Shown here in pieces: positions 1-8,697 of a stretch of DNA of 32,266 nt. The stretch covers positions 1 to 32,266 of the forward strand of contig NZ_CANLFB010000040.1 in the NCBI RefSeq assembly GCF_947489755.1, in the 5' to 3' direction. Origin of the DNA: an uncultured Psychromonas sp. (lineage in GTDB: Bacteria; Pseudomonadota; Gammaproteobacteria; Enterobacterales; Psychromonadaceae). Within the stretch, counting starts at the first letter, position 1. Every line of letters begins with the position of its first letter. Below the pieces are notes generated by a model. It ran no database searches. It was not told where the DNA came from and was given only the letters and a program-made list of their open reading frames with translations. Both the position numbers and the translations under genes were made by a program.

Positions 1-75
1 GGGTGTAGCTCAGCTGGATAGAGTACCTGGCTACGAACCAGGCGGTCAGGGGTTCGAATCCCTTCACCCGCACCA
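1..75 (+). tRNA. tRNA-Arg (anticodon ACG), 5' end cut by the window
   Basis: The anticodon stem CCTGG/CCAGG encloses the loop CTACGAA, giving anticodon ACG, which reads CGU/CGC/CGA arginine codons after A34 deamination. The T arm is AGGGG-TTCGAAT-CCCTT and the encoded CCA is at 73-75. The 3' acceptor strand CACCCGC needs a 5' strand GCGGGTG, but the window opens with GGGTG. The first two bases (GC) therefore lie outside, and the mature gene is 77 nt. In enterics and vibrios, tRNA-Arg(ACG) genes sit in a serV-argVYZQ type cluster next to csrA and upstream of gshA/luxS. This is probably the last copy of such a cluster (inference). Confidence 0.97.
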
Positions 76-435
76 TTTCTTTACTTTATCTTTGTTTTAC
101 TTTTTATTTCAATCCCTATCGGTACTTTTCTGTTAATTTTCTAATTTTTATTATTAATGCATTTATTTAGCATAACTATTCATTTTTTAACTTGTTTTTA
201 CCTCACTAAATCGCTCTTCTGCATAATTAATCAAAGCGAATCGCCTTGCTATACCTGCCTTGATTGATCTTTTCTATTGTTTTCTCTCTGCCCCTCATTT
301 TAAATATAAACTCTGTAAACTAGGTCAACTTCCATTTCTTTCATTTTATTGTCCAAAGCAGTACAATAGCCATCTGCGAAACATTATTCTACTAATAACG
401 ATATAGATTAAAGGGTTATTGAGCAAAGTGGTTTG
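76..435. other. AT-rich spacer without a recognisable gene
   Basis: No open frame with a plausible ribosome binding site and recognisable product is visible here on either strand. No clear intrinsic terminator follows the tRNA. The stretch is T-rich, with a loose inverted pair AATCAA (about 229-234) and TTGATT (about 261-266). A weak TTGTTT/TAAATA promoter-like pair lies near 278-310. Confidence 0.5.
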
Positions 436-519
436 ATGGTTGATGTTTATTATTTACATGGTTTTAATCGTGATAAGTACTCAAAGCTCGCATCTTTGCA
501 ACTTGTTAAATATATATAG
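436..519 (+). pseudogene. possible remnant of a YqiA/YcfP-type esterase N-terminus (27 codons)
   Basis: An ATG at 436 opens a 27-codon frame ending in TAG at 517-519. Its product reads VYYLHGFNRDKYSKLASLQL near the start. This resembles the first strand and oxyanion loop of small alpha/beta hydrolases such as YqiA and YcfP (YLHGFNSSP...K.). The frame stops where those proteins would continue for about 150 residues. The nucleophile elbow and catalytic Asp/His are absent. No good Shine-Dalgarno sequence precedes it. It could be a decayed gene, a small peptide gene, or chance. Confidence is low because the match is short. Confidence 0.25.
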
Positions 520-537
520 AATTTGAATAATTATTCA
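504..537 (+). promoter_or_regulatory. candidate oadGAB promoter overlapped by an ARG-box-like palindrome
   Basis: TTGTTA (504-509) and AATAAT (526-531) with a 16-bp spacer form a plausible sigma-70 promoter. The -10 element overlaps the perfect 14-bp palindrome TGAATAATTATTCA (524-537), which equals the ArgR half-operator consensus TGAATWWWWATTCA. Transcription would begin near 538, leaving a leader of about 57 nt before oadG. E. coli ArgR operators normally have two boxes 3 bp apart. The upstream neighbour here (around 505-518) is only a poor second box. Confidence 0.4.
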
Positions 538-594
538 TTTTTATGTGTGAGTGGTGAGTTGTTATGAGCATTTAGAAAAGGAAAGGATACATTT

Positions 595-852
595 ATGGAT
601 ATTTCAGGGTCTTTAGTTACCGCGTTAATGCTACTGGGTCTCGGCATGGCATTTGTTTATATGTTTTTAGGGTTACTCTTTATTTGTATTAACCTAATGG
701 CAAAATATATTCCAGCGGATAAACCCGTTATTACCCCTCAACGTAAAACGGCTGCAGCACCTAAAGCAGCTGGTCAAACACAAGTAAGCCCTCAAGTTGT
801 TGCCGCTATCACAAGCGCAGTACAACAATACCGTAAATCCCAAGCAGTATAA
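595..852 (+). CDS. oadG: oxaloacetate decarboxylase gamma subunit
   Basis: This is a small (85 aa) membrane subunit of the sodium-pumping oxaloacetate decarboxylase. It has one transmembrane helix near residues 8-38, followed by a Pro/Ala/Lys-rich soluble tail (about 44-75) that in this family joins the alpha and beta subunits. The length matches OadG (about 80-90 aa). A purine-rich AAAGGAAAGGAT precedes the ATG. Its stop codon overlaps an upstream in-frame ATG of oadA, and the G-A-B order is the usual one in gammaproteobacteria. Identification rests mainly on topology and context, because gamma subunits diverge quickly. Confidence 0.93.
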   Translation: MDISGSLVTALMLLGLGMAFVYMFLGLLFICINLMAKYIPADKPVITPQRKTAAAPKAAGQTQVSPQVVAAITSAVQQYRKSQAV

Positions 853-884
853 TGGATAAAGAATTAATAAAGGAGCAAGTGAAT

Positions 885-2675
885 ATGTCTAAGCCTCTCG
901 CAATCACCGAAGTTGTTTTACGTGATGCACACCAATCATTATTTGCAACACGCATGCGTATTGACGATATGTTACCTATCGCAGAGAAATTAGATAAAGT
1001 AGGCTATTGGTCTTTAGAGACTTGGGGTGGTGCTACTTTTGATTCATGTATTCGTTATTTAGGTGAAGATCCTTGGGATCGTATTCGTGCTTTAAAAGCG
1101 GCGATGCCAAATACGCCTCAACAAATGTTGTTAAGAGGGCAAAACTTATTAGGTTACCGTCATTATGCCGATGATGTTGTACAGAAGTTTGTCGAACGTG
1201 CTCACACTAATGGCGTCGATGTATTCCGTGTTTTCGATGCAATGAATGATGTACGTAACTTTGAGACGGCGATTAAAACAGCTGTTGAAATTGGTGCTCA
1301 TGCTCAGGGTGCGCTTTCTTATACGACGAGTCCTGTCCACACCATCGATGGTTGGGTTGATATGGCGAAGCGTTTGGAAGACATGGGCGCGCACTCTATC
1401 TGTATTAAAGATATGGCTGGTTTGTTAAAGCCGTATGTTGCTGAAGAGTTAGTGACTAAAATTAAAGCGTGTACTGATATTCCATTAGCATTGCATTGTC
1501 ATGCAACAACGGGCCTTAGTTTAGCGAGTCAACAAAAAGCAATTGATGCGGGCGTTGATATTATCGATAGTGCTATCTCTTCAATGAGTATGACTTACGG
1601 CCATTCACCAACGGAAACATTAGTGTCTATTGTTGAAGGTACAGCGCGTGATACGGGGTTAGATTTACATAAACTAGAAGATATTTCTGCTTACTTCCGC
1701 GATGTGCGTAAAAAATATGTGAAATTCGAAGGTGAATTGAAAGGGGTTGATCCTCGTATTTTGATAGCACAAGTACCGGGTGGCATGTTAACTAATATGG
1801 AAAGCCAACTTAAACAGCAAGGTGCTGCCGATAAGATGGATGAAGTATTAAAAGAAATCACCTGTGTTCGTGAAGATCTTGGTTTAATTCCTTTAGTGAC
1901 ACCAACGTCTCAAATTGTTGGTACACAAGCCGTGATCAATGTATTGATGGGCGAACGTTATAAAAATATTACCAAAGAAACCGCGGGTGTTTTAAAAGGT
2001 GAATATGGCGCGACACCGTCACCTGTTAATGCTGAACTACAAGCTAAAGTCTTAGATGGCGCTGAAGCCATTACTTGTCGTCCTGCTGATAACATTGCTC
2101 CAGAAATGGCGACGATTGAAGCTGAGCTTAAAAAGTTAGCCGCAGAAAAGGGCATTAAGCTTGCTGATACTGAAATTGATGATGCGTTAATTTATGCATT
2201 GTTCCCTGAGATTGGCCTTAAGTTCTTAGAAAATCGTAATAATCCTGATGCATTTGAACCAGTGCCAAGCGCTGATGATATGAAGGTAGCGGCTCCATCG
2301 AGCAAAGAGCCTGAGTCTTACTCTGTGTCTGTTGATGGTCAATTATACAATGTACAAGTCGGTCCTAAAGGTAGTATTGATGGTATTACGCCAGTGCAAG
2401 CTGGAGGCCAAGTCAATGCAACGGTTTCTGCTAATACTGCGGCACCTGCTGCTAGCGCTGAAGGCGAAGATGTACCAGCACCTTTAGCGGGTAACATATT
2501 TAAAGTATTAGTAAATAATGGCGATCACGTTGATGAAGGCGATGTGCTGGTGATTATGGAAGCGATGAAAATGGAAACAGAAATTCGCGCTCCAAAATCA
2601 GGCTCAGTACAGGCCGTTAACATCAGAGAGGGTGATGCAGTTACTGTTGGCGAATCACTGTTCGTAATAGGTTAA
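885..2675 (+). CDS. oadA: oxaloacetate decarboxylase alpha subunit (biotin carboxyltransferase)
   Basis: OadA transfers the carboxyl group of oxaloacetate to biotin, releasing pyruvate, on the cytoplasmic face of the membrane. Counting from ATG 885 the protein has 596 aa. The carboxyltransferase barrel carries the metal ligands D14, H204 and H206 (HCHATTG) and K175 in CIKDMAG, equivalent to the carbamylated lysine of the family. An Ala/Pro-rich linker leads to a C-terminal biotinyl domain with EAMKMET, biotin attached at K562. An in-frame ATG at 852 would add 11 residues. I prefer 885 because AAGGAG lies at a good distance (870-874) and the MSKPLAIT start matches relatives. The gene sits between oadG and oadB. 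Confidence 0.98.
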   Translation: MSKPLAITEVVLRDAHQSLFATRMRIDDMLPIAEKLDKVGYWSLETWGGATFDSCIRYLGEDPWDRIRALKAAMPNTPQQMLLRGQNLLGYRHYADDVVQKFVERAHTNGVDVFRVFDAMNDVRNFETAIKTAVEIGAHAQGALSYTTSPVHTIDGWVDMAKRLEDMGAHSICIKDMAGLLKPYVAEELVTKIKACTDIPLALHCHATTGLSLASQQKAIDAGVDIIDSAISSMSMTYGHSPTETLVSIVEGTARDTGLDLHKLEDISAYFRDVRKKYVKFEGELKGVDPRILIAQVPGGMLTNMESQLKQQGAADKMDEVLKEITCVREDLGLIPLVTPTSQIVGTQAVINVLMGERYKNITKETAGVLKGEYGATPSPVNAELQAKVLDGAEAITCRPADNIAPEMATIEAELKKLAAEKGIKLADTEIDDALIYALFPEIGLKFLENRNNPDAFEPVPSADDMKVAAPSSKEPESYSVSVDGQLYNVQVGPKGSIDGITPVQAGGQVNATVSANTAAPAASAEGEDVPAPLAGNIFKVLVNNGDHVDEGDVLVIMEAMKMETEIRAPKSGSVQAVNIREGDAVTVGESLFVIG

Positions 2676-2685
2676 GGAAGATAAC

Positions 2686-3816
2686 GTGAATGGATTAATG
2701 ACACTGTGGGCTGATACCGGAATTGCAAATTTCGAATGGCCAGAGTTAGTAATGATGGCGGTAGGTGGTTTGCTATTATACTTAGCCGTCGTGCGTAAAT
2801 TTGAGCCTCTTTTATTATTACCGATTGGGTTTGGCGCTATTTTAGCGAACATTCCTAATGCTGGTTTTAATGATGAAGGCGGCATGCTTTATTACATTTA
2901 CCATATTGGTATTGAAACGGGGATCTTCCCGTTAATTATCTTTATGGGTGTTGGGGCATTAACTGATTTTGGTGCGTTGATCGCTAATCCTAAAACGTTG
3001 TTTTTAGGGGCGGCTGCTCAGTTTGGTATTTTTGCAACGTTATTTGGCGCAATTCTATTAAACCTAGTACCTGGTTTTGAGTTCAGTCTTGCTGATGCAT
3101 CTGCGATTGCTATCATTGGTGGTGCTGATGGGCCAACGGCTATTTTCTTAGCCTCTAAGTTAGCGCCTGATTTGTTAGGGGCGATTGCCGTTGCTGCTTA
3201 TTCATACATGGCGTTAGTGCCAATTATTCAACCGCCAATTATGCGTGCATTAACAACGCAAGCTGAGCGTGAGATTAAGATGGAGCAATTACGTCCAGTC
3301 AGCAAAAAAGAAAAAATCATCTTCCCACTTGCTGTTTTATTTATGACAATCTTATTCTTACCAGCTGCAACACCGCTAGTAGGTATGTTTTGTTTAGGTA
3401 ATTTGATGCGTGAGTCTGGTGTTGTTGATCGTTTAAGTTCTACTGCTCAAAATGAGTTGATCAACATCGTGACTATTTTCTTAGGGTTAGGTGTTGGTTC
3501 TAAATTATCTGCGGACAAGTTCTTGAACTTAGAAACGTTAGGTATTTTAGGGTTAGGCGCGATTGCTTTCTCTATTGGTACTGCATCTGGTGTGATCATG
3601 GCAAAAATTATGGGCCGCTTCTCTAAGAGTCCTATCAATCCATTGATTGGTGCTGCGGGTGTATCAGCTGTTCCGATGGCTGCGCGTGTTGCTAATAAAG
3701 TGGGCCTTGAAGCTAATCCGCATAACTTCCTATTAATGCATGCAATGGGCCCGAATGTGGCTGGTGTATTAGGTAGTGCAGTTGCTGCCGGAGTGTTATT
3801 GGCGATTGTTGGTTAA
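2686..3816 (+). CDS. oadB: oxaloacetate decarboxylase beta subunit (sodium pump)
   Basis: This integral membrane subunit (376 aa) decarboxylates carboxybiotin and couples the reaction to sodium export. It shows about nine or more hydrophobic segments. The highly conserved [10 protein letters not shown] block (residues 145-154) contains D148, which by family knowledge corresponds to the essential membrane Asp of Klebsiella OadB. A second conserved stretch follows at about 170-185 ([13 protein letters not shown]). The start is GTG at 2686, preceded by AAGGAAG. It lies 10 bp after oadA and ends the operon before a strong terminator. Confidence 0.97.
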   Translation: MNGLMTLWADTGIANFEWPELVMMAVGGLLLYLAVVRKFEPLLLLPIGFGAILANIPNAGFNDEGGMLYYIYHIGIETGIFPLIIFMGVGALTDFGALIANPKTLFLGAAAQFGIFATLFGAILLNLVPGFEFSLADASAIAIIGGADGPTAIFLASKLAPDLLGAIAVAAYSYMALVPIIQPPIMRALTTQAEREIKMEQLRPVSKKEKIIFPLAVLFMTILFLPAATPLVGMFCLGNLMRESGVVDRLSSTAQNELINIVTIFLGLGVGSKLSADKFLNLETLGILGLGAIAFSIGTASGVIMAKIMGRFSKSPINPLIGAAGVSAVPMAARVANKVGLEANPHNFLLMHAMGPNVAGVLGSAVAAGVLLAIVG

Positions 3817-3845
3817 ATAGCCCTGACGTTTTAGCATTATTGATT

Positions 3846-3871
3846 AAGGCCACTTTTTAGTGGCCTTTTTT
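3846..3871 (+). terminator. oadGAB intrinsic terminator
   Basis: AAGGCCACT (3846-3854) pairs with AGTGGCCTT (3859-3867) across a 4-nt loop and is followed by a T run. This is a typical Rho-independent terminator 30 bp after oadB. Confidence 0.92.
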
Positions 3872-4036
3872 ATGGCTAGTTTTTTGTTTAAGCTTAATTG
3901 TTTAGCTTTGTTATCTGAATCCAAGTCTTTTATAACTGACTTTCTATTTTAGTTTCTGTATTAATGTTAAAGCTAGTTTTTGATGGGTGTTTGGATGGGG
4001 ATTTTTGATGGTGTGCATTTTGTTTAAGGGTAATGA

Positions 4037-4450
4037 ATGATTGATTATTGGTTGTTGTTTAGTAGTGCCTTTATTTCATCAACCTTATTTCCCGGTGGCT
4101 CAGAAGTGTTGTTTGTTTATTATCTTAAACAGCAGTTGTCATTAAAGTGGGGGTTTTTATTCGTAGCGATTATGGGTAATAGTTTAGGTTCGATTGTGAC
4201 TTATTTACTGGGCTCCTACATTCACTTCGGACAAGAAAAAGCCGCTAAAAAATATCCTAAAGTATTATTACTCTGTAAAAAGTGGGGGAATGTTGCTTTG
4301 CTATTAAGTTGGTTGCCGGTTATTGGTGATGTTATTTGTCTTTTCGCTGGGTGGCTTAAATTACCTAAAACAGCTGCATTTATTAATATTATCATCGGTA
4401 AAAGTATACGTTATTTATTTTTGTTAGGCATCGTGGTGTTATGGCCATAG
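4037..4450 (+). CDS. yqaA: YqaA family inner membrane protein (DedA/SNARE-associated-like)
   Basis: This is a 137-aa polytopic membrane protein. It contains a FPGGSEVLFV motif near residue 19-28, MGNSLGSIVTYLLG around 54-67, and SWLPVIGDVICLFAGW around 95-110. These are the conserved blocks of E. coli YqaA, a small relative of the DedA superfamily. The biochemical role is not established, though DedA proteins are linked to lipid flipping and membrane homeostasis. ATG 4037 follows AAGGG at a suitable distance. In enterics yqaA lies directly upstream of gshA, as here. It probably forms its own short transcript, since 225 bp separate it from gshA. Confidence 0.9.
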   Translation: MIDYWLLFSSAFISSTLFPGGSEVLFVYYLKQQLSLKWGFLFVAIMGNSLGSIVTYLLGSYIHFGQEKAAKKYPKVLLLCKKWGNVALLLSWLPVIGDVICLFAGWLKLPKTAAFINIIIGKSIRYLFLLGIVVLWP

Positions 4451-4675
4451 CTCGACAGATGAACTGACAAAGATATAAATGGATTGATAAAATCAAATAG
4501 ATTTAATTAACATACGTTTATAAAACTCAAATCTAATGCTTTAAAGCGTCTCATAGATTAATTTAAACTTTGTTTAAAGTATCAATATATGAAGCGTTTC
4601 AATGAAATCCTTATTTAGTTCAACGAAGTTAGGTGTTAGAGTTAGCCCTCTAAAAAATTTACTCTGGGGCTTACT

Positions 4676-6256
4676 TTGGCTAAAAACTTCCAACAACGCA
4701 TTCATTTCCTTAACCAACATCCTGAGAGTCTCACTGAGTTTGGTCGTGGCATTGAGCGAGAAACACTACGTGTAAATGTAGATGGTAAATTATCTCAAGA
4801 AGCACATCCTAGTGCTTATGGTAATGCGCTCACGCATACCTCAATCACTACTGACTTTGCTGAAAGCTTATTAGAGTTTATTACGCCTGTAGCAAACAGT
4901 GTTGATCAGCTTTTTGATTATCTCAATGATATTCATCATCATGTTGTATTGAATTTGCCTAGTGAACAATACCTATGGCCAATGAGTATGCCTTGTTATG
5001 TTCAAAGTGAAGATCACGTTGAATTAGCACAATTCGGTAGCTCTAACATTGGTAAAATGAAAACCACTTATCGCCAAGGTTTGAAAAACCGTTATGGCAG
5101 TATGATGCAAATTATTTCAGGTGTGCATTACAACTTTTCATTACCCGCTAGCTTTTGGGATACATGGGCTGAGTTACATGACTCACCATTAACGGGAAAA
5201 GAAGCTCAATCAGCTGGTTACATGGGGCTGATTCGAAACTATTTACGTTATGGTTGGGTTATTCCTTACTTGTTTGGTGCTTCACCTGCTATTTGTAAAT
5301 CGTTTTTACAAGGTAAAGAAACTAAACTACCTTTTGAAAATACAGGCAAGGGGACGATTTATTTACCTTATGCCACGTCATTGCGCCTTAGCGACCTAGG
5401 TTATACGAGTAGTTCTCAAGCTGATTTGAATATTTGTTATAACAACTTAGATTCTTATTTGGCGAGTGTGCGTGTTGCTTTATCTAAAAAAGACCCTAAG
5501 TTTACTGAAATGGGTGTTGTTAAAGACGGTGAATACGTACAGTTAAATGACAATATTTTGCAGATTGAAAATGAATTATATGCTTCTATCCGCGCTAAAC
5601 GTGTTCAAAAAAGCAATGAAACCCCTTCTCAAGCATTAAAAGCGCGTGGAATTGAATACATTGAAATTCGTTCTTTAGATGTTAATCCATTTTGTAAACT
5701 TGGGATTACTAAAGAACAAGTTCATTTCTTAGATTTGTTCTTAACGTGGTGTGCAAGTGTTGAATCTCCTGAGTTATCTCAACAAGAGTACCAAGCTTGT
5801 GCTGATAACTTTAGCCAAGTAGTGACTCGTGGACGTGATCCGAAACTAACGTTGACGATTGCTGATCAAAGCCATGATGTTGCTGGTTGGGGTGAATGGT
5901 TAAATACACAACTTGCTGAGATGGCTGTTTTACTCGATAAAAATAGTAAAGATGATTGTTATCAAAATGCAATGAAACATATTAGCCCGCGTTTTGAGCA
6001 TTCAGAAAATACCAGTTCAGCACGTATTTTAAACCGTATTATAAAATCTCAAGGTGATAATGGCTCTTTAGCATTAACGCTGAGTAAGCAATATAAAACA
6101 GAGCTAGAAGAACAATCTTATGTCATTTGGTCTGAAGAGATATTTGCTGAACAAAAGTCACAATCAATCGATAAACAAAAACAGATTGAAGCAGCGGATA
6201 CGTTAACGTTTCCTGACTTTTTAGCAGATTATTTTGAAAATGCTAAAAAGGAATAA
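4676..6256 (+). CDS. gshA: glutamate-cysteine ligase (first step of glutathione synthesis)
   Basis: GshA joins the gamma-carboxyl of glutamate to cysteine using ATP. The 526-aa product carries the proteobacterial type-1 signature blocks: GIERETLRV near residue 25, TTDFAESLLEFITP, MPCY, SGVHYNFSLP, and IEYIEIRSLDVNPF. The start is probably TTG 4676, preceded by CTGGGGCTTAC. The frame is open back to a TAG at 4643 without any ATG. E. coli gshA also uses a UUG start, which by family knowledge keeps expression low. A small inverted repeat TTAGAG/CTCTAA (4636-4653) lies just upstream. The neighbours yqaA and luxS match enteric gene order. Confidence 0.97.
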   Translation: MAKNFQQRIHFLNQHPESLTEFGRGIERETLRVNVDGKLSQEAHPSAYGNALTHTSITTDFAESLLEFITPVANSVDQLFDYLNDIHHHVVLNLPSEQYLWPMSMPCYVQSEDHVELAQFGSSNIGKMKTTYRQGLKNRYGSMMQIISGVHYNFSLPASFWDTWAELHDSPLTGKEAQSAGYMGLIRNYLRYGWVIPYLFGASPAICKSFLQGKETKLPFENTGKGTIYLPYATSLRLSDLGYTSSSQADLNICYNNLDSYLASVRVALSKKDPKFTEMGVVKDGEYVQLNDNILQIENELYASIRAKRVQKSNETPSQALKARGIEYIEIRSLDVNPFCKLGITKEQVHFLDLFLTWCASVESPELSQQEYQACADNFSQVVTRGRDPKLTLTIADQSHDVAGWGEWLNTQLAEMAVLLDKNSKDDCYQNAMKHISPRFEHSENTSSARILNRIIKSQGDNGSLALTLSKQYKTELEEQSYVIWSEEIFAEQKSQSIDKQKQIEAADTLTFPDFLADYFENAKKE

Positions 6257-6304
6257 GGTTTAACGTTATTGTTAATATTACTGCTTAACATTGCTATTCT
6301 TTAA

Positions 6305-6344
6305 AACACATCATGGTTATTGTTATCAATAATCATGATGTGTT
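6305..6344. repeat. 18-bp near-perfect hairpin after gshA, without a T tract
   Basis: The arms 6305-6322 (AACACATCATGGTTATTG) and 6327-6344 (CAATAATCATGATGTGTT) pair over 18 positions with one G-T wobble and a TTAT loop. No run of T follows on either strand, so it is not a canonical intrinsic terminator. It may protect the gshA mRNA 3' end or end transcription with help. It sits 49 bp after the gshA stop. Confidence 0.75.
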
Positions 6345-6416
6345 CCATTCTTATCATTAAACATTTTATTAACCCCTTATTGCTTAATCCATTAGCCTAG
6401 AGGTTTAACATTAATA

Positions 6417-7028
6417 ATGAATTTATTTAAGAAAATACTTGTTCTAGCTTTTCCTCTATCTTTAATGGCTTGTGCTACACCACCTGAAAACCCTGAAGAT
6501 ATTTGTGATATATTTTTCGAAAATAGAGATTGGTATAGCGCGTCAAAGGAAATGAATCAACGCTGGGGAACACCAATCCATGTTCCAATGGCAATGATGT
6601 ATCAAGAGAGTGATTTTATACATGATGCCGCGCCGCCAATGCAGTATTTTTGGTTTATACCTATTGGACGAGTCAGCAGTGCTTACGGCTATGCGCAAGT
6701 ACTGGATGGAACGTGGGATGATTATCAAAGTGAAACGGGCAACAATTGGTCGAGTCGAGATGATTTTTCTGATGCGATTGACTTTATGGGATGGTTTACC
6801 AGTAAAACCAATAACATAAATGGTATTTCTAAGTGGGATGCGTACGGACAGTATTTAAATTACCATGAAGGTTGGACTGGCTATAAAAAGAAAAGCTACA
6901 ATAAAAAGCCTTGGTTGTTAAAAGTTTCTCGCAAAGTGGATACGCGTGCTAGACAATACGCTACACAGTTAAAAGGCTGCCAAGAAAATTTAGATTCAAG
7001 CTGGTTATGGCGATTTTTTTATACATAA
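6417..7028 (+). CDS. lipoprotein with lytic-transglycosylase-like (SLT) fold
   Basis: This is a 203-aa predicted outer-membrane or periplasmic lipoprotein. It has a basic n-region (KK at 5-6), a hydrophobic core and lipobox LMAC with Cys19 as the lipidation site. The mature part has AMMYQESDF (E64 is the likely catalytic Glu), SSAYGYAQVLDGTWDDY and an AIDFMGW stretch. These are landmarks of a transglycosylase SLT-domain family found in many marine gammaproteobacteria. It presumably cleaves or binds peptidoglycan. AGAGG lies 13-17 nt before the ATG. It is inserted between gshA and luxS. The family is recognised by motif pattern; no gene symbol is established. Confidence 0.82.
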   Translation: MNLFKKILVLAFPLSLMACATPPENPEDICDIFFENRDWYSASKEMNQRWGTPIHVPMAMMYQESDFIHDAAPPMQYFWFIPIGRVSSAYGYAQVLDGTWDDYQSETGNNWSSRDDFSDAIDFMGWFTSKTNNINGISKWDAYGQYLNYHEGWTGYKKKSYNKKPWLLKVSRKVDTRARQYATQLKGCQENLDSSWLWRFFYT

Positions 7029-7038
7029 CGAGCTTTAT

Positions 7039-7060
7039 GTTGCTGATGAGTATCGGCAAC
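7039..7060 (+). promoter_or_regulatory. small stem-loop in the luxS leader
   Basis: GTTGCTGAT (7039-7047) pairs with ATCGGCAAC (7052-7060) around a GAGT loop, with one T-G wobble. It ends 33 nt before the luxS ATG and has no T tract. It could be an mRNA structure or the remains of a terminator after the lipoprotein gene. Role unknown. Confidence 0.4.
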
Positions 7061-7093
7061 CAATAATTATTAATAAAGTTGAAAGGAAATACT

Positions 7094-7603
7094 ATGCCAT
7101 TATTAGATAGCTTTACCGTTGATCATACTATTATGAAAGCGCCAGCAGTACGTATTGCTAAAACGATGCAAACACCAAGCAAAGATACGATCACTGTATT
7201 TGATTTACGTTTTACTGCGCCTAATAAAGATATCCTATCGGAAAAAGGGATTCATACATTAGAGCATTTATATGCTGGTTTTATGCGTGATCATTTGAAT
7301 GGTGATAACGTTGAGATTATCGATATCTCGCCAATGGGTTGTCGTACGGGTTTTTACATGAGCTTAATTGGTGCGCCAACAGAAGATCAAGTGGGTAAAG
7401 CTTGGTTAGCGGCAATGCAAGACGTATTAAATGTTGAAAACCAAAATGAAATTCCAGAGCTAAACGAATTTCAATGTGGTACTTATGAAATGCATTCTCT
7501 AGTAGAAGCAAAACAAATTGCTCAAGCTATTATCGATGCGGGTGTTGGCGTTAATAAAAATGACGATATCTCACTATCAGCAGAGCAACTACAACAGCTT
7601 TAG
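7094..7603 (+). CDS. luxS: S-ribosylhomocysteine lyase (autoinducer-2 synthase)
   Basis: LuxS splits S-ribosylhomocysteine into homocysteine and DPD, the precursor of AI-2, and so recycles methyl-cycle waste. The product has 169 aa from ATG 7094, which follows AAAGGAAA; a TTG at 7079 would add five residues and is unlikely. Metal ligands H54 and H58 (HTLEH) and C128 (QCGTY) are present, as is the catalytic cysteine C83 in [11 protein letters not shown]. Length and sequence match vibrio and enteric LuxS. The gshA-luxS neighbourhood is conserved. A strong terminator follows. Confidence 0.98.
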   Translation: MPLLDSFTVDHTIMKAPAVRIAKTMQTPSKDTITVFDLRFTAPNKDILSEKGIHTLEHLYAGFMRDHLNGDNVEIIDISPMGCRTGFYMSLIGAPTEDQVGKAWLAAMQDVLNVENQNEIPELNEFQCGTYEMHSLVEAKQIAQAIIDAGVGVNKNDDISLSAEQLQQL

Positions 7604-7628
7604 TGCTTAATGTGGTCTGACTCTAAAT

Positions 7629-7660
7629 AAAAGGCTTCTATCATGAAGCCTTTTTGTTTT
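7629..7660 (+). terminator. luxS intrinsic terminator
   Basis: AAAGGCTTC (7630-7638) pairs with GAAGCCTTT (7645-7653) around a 6-nt loop, followed by TTTTTGTTTT. Confidence 0.92.
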
Positions 7661-7684
7661 TTGCCTTGTATCTAAACTGTAGCC

Positions 7685-7740
7685 TCTAAAATCTAATCTC
7701 TAATCTCTAATCTCTAATCTCTAATCTCTAACCTCTAAAC
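7685..7740. repeat. heptanucleotide tandem repeat (TCTAATC)n
   Basis: Five perfect copies of TCTAATC run from 7692 to 7726. Degenerate units flank them: TCTAAAA (7685), TCTAACC (7727) and TCTAAAC (7734), for eight units in all. The array lies between the convergent 3' ends of luxS and focA, just after the luxS terminator. It codes for nothing visible. Such an array is likely to vary in copy number by slippage. Confidence 0.95.
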
Positions 7741-7768
7741 TGTAAATTCAAATTCAATCGTCATGTTC

Positions 7769-8653
7769 TTACTGTTTTTTGCTGATAGGTGACTTTTCAA
7801 TAAACCAATTTCCTAACCCGACGATCACAGCTCCCCCCACAATATTGCCTAATGTGACTGGAATTAAGTTATTAATGACAAAATGACTGATGGTTAAATC
7901 CGCAAAGCTCGTTGCGTTATAACCTAGCTCAATCAATAACTCTGGCGAAAAGGTATGTTGTAAAGCAATGCCTAAAGGCACCATAAATAGATTGGCAATA
8001 CTATGTTCAAATCCACTGCTAACAAACATGGTGACAGGCAAAATAAGTAATATTGCTTTGGTTAACACGTCTTTTGTATAGAATGTCATCCATACACCCA
8101 AGCAGACAAGTAGATTACATAAAATACCGAGTGAGAAAGCTTGTATCCAAGTGTGGTGAAGTTTGTGTTGTGCAATGAGCATTGCGTTGATTCCCCATTG
8201 TCCACCGTCTTGCAGGTGCATTTTGGCACCTACGATTAACAGTAACATGACCATCGCGCCGACAAAGTTACCTAAATAGACTCGAATCCAATAGTTAACC
8301 AATTGTTTATGGGAGATTCTTTTTTGCGCCCAAGCGACACTGCTTAATACCGTGCTTGTAAATAACTCTGCGCCGCAAACCACCACTAAAATAAGCCCTA
8401 AGCTAAAAGCAAAACCACCTGCAAATTTTGTCATACCCCATGAAGCACTTGAGCCAGTGGTTACCGTGATATAGAAAACGAAAGCAATTGAGATAAAAAT
8501 ACCAGCAAAAATAGACAGGCCAAAAGAGTGTAATAAACCTCTATTAGCTTTCTTATATCCATATTCGCTTGCGGTAGAAACAGGATTATCGAGGCTTTCT
8601 GAGCTAATAGCTTCTTTATTCAAGTTGTTTAAATTATTGATTGCATGGTTCAT
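7769..8653 (-). CDS. focA: FocA-type formate channel (FNT family)
   Basis: This is a pentameric inner-membrane channel that moves formate (possibly nitrite) in or out during mixed-acid fermentation. The 294-aa product has six hydrophobic segments, preceded by a hydrophilic N-terminus of about 45 residues. It keeps the FocA landmarks GIFISIAFVFYIT, CGAELFTST with T99, and GFEHSIANLFM with H217. These match the pore Thr and His (T91 and H209) of E. coli FocA, offset by eight. AGAGG precedes the ATG. No pflB follows, so the gene is uncoupled from its usual enteric partner. A perfect FNR box lies upstream. FocA rather than NirC is favoured by overall similarity. Confidence 0.92.
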   Translation of the reverse strand: MNHAINNLNNLNKEAISSESLDNPVSTASEYGYKKANRGLLHSFGLSIFAGIFISIAFVFYITVTTGSSASWGMTKFAGGFAFSLGLILVVVCGAELFTSTVLSSVAWAQKRISHKQLVNYWIRVYLGNFVGAMVMLLLIVGAKMHLQDGGQWGINAMLIAQHKLHHTWIQAFSLGILCNLLVCLGVWMTFYTKDVLTKAILLILPVTMFVSSGFEHSIANLFMVPLGIALQHTFSPELLIELGYNATSFADLTISHFVINNLIPVTLGNIVGGAVIVGLGNWFIEKSPISKKQ

Positions 8654-8697
8654 ATAAACACTAAGCCTCTAGAAAGGAAATTAACTAATGAGCGCTT

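Noticed and set aside
4484-4496. FNR-like site TTGAT-AAA-ATCAA upstream of gshA
   Set aside because: The half sites are separated by 3 bp, whereas FNR needs 4. No promoter in the right position supports it.
4636-4653. Hairpin TTAGAG/CTCTAA before gshA as an attenuator
   Set aside because: The stem is only 6 bp and is followed by A, not T. Too weak to call a terminator.
4602-4775. A 57-codon ATG frame overlapping the gshA start in another frame
   Set aside because: No good ribosome site, no recognisable product, and it runs into clear gshA coding sequence. Considered a shadow, though a leader role cannot be excluded.
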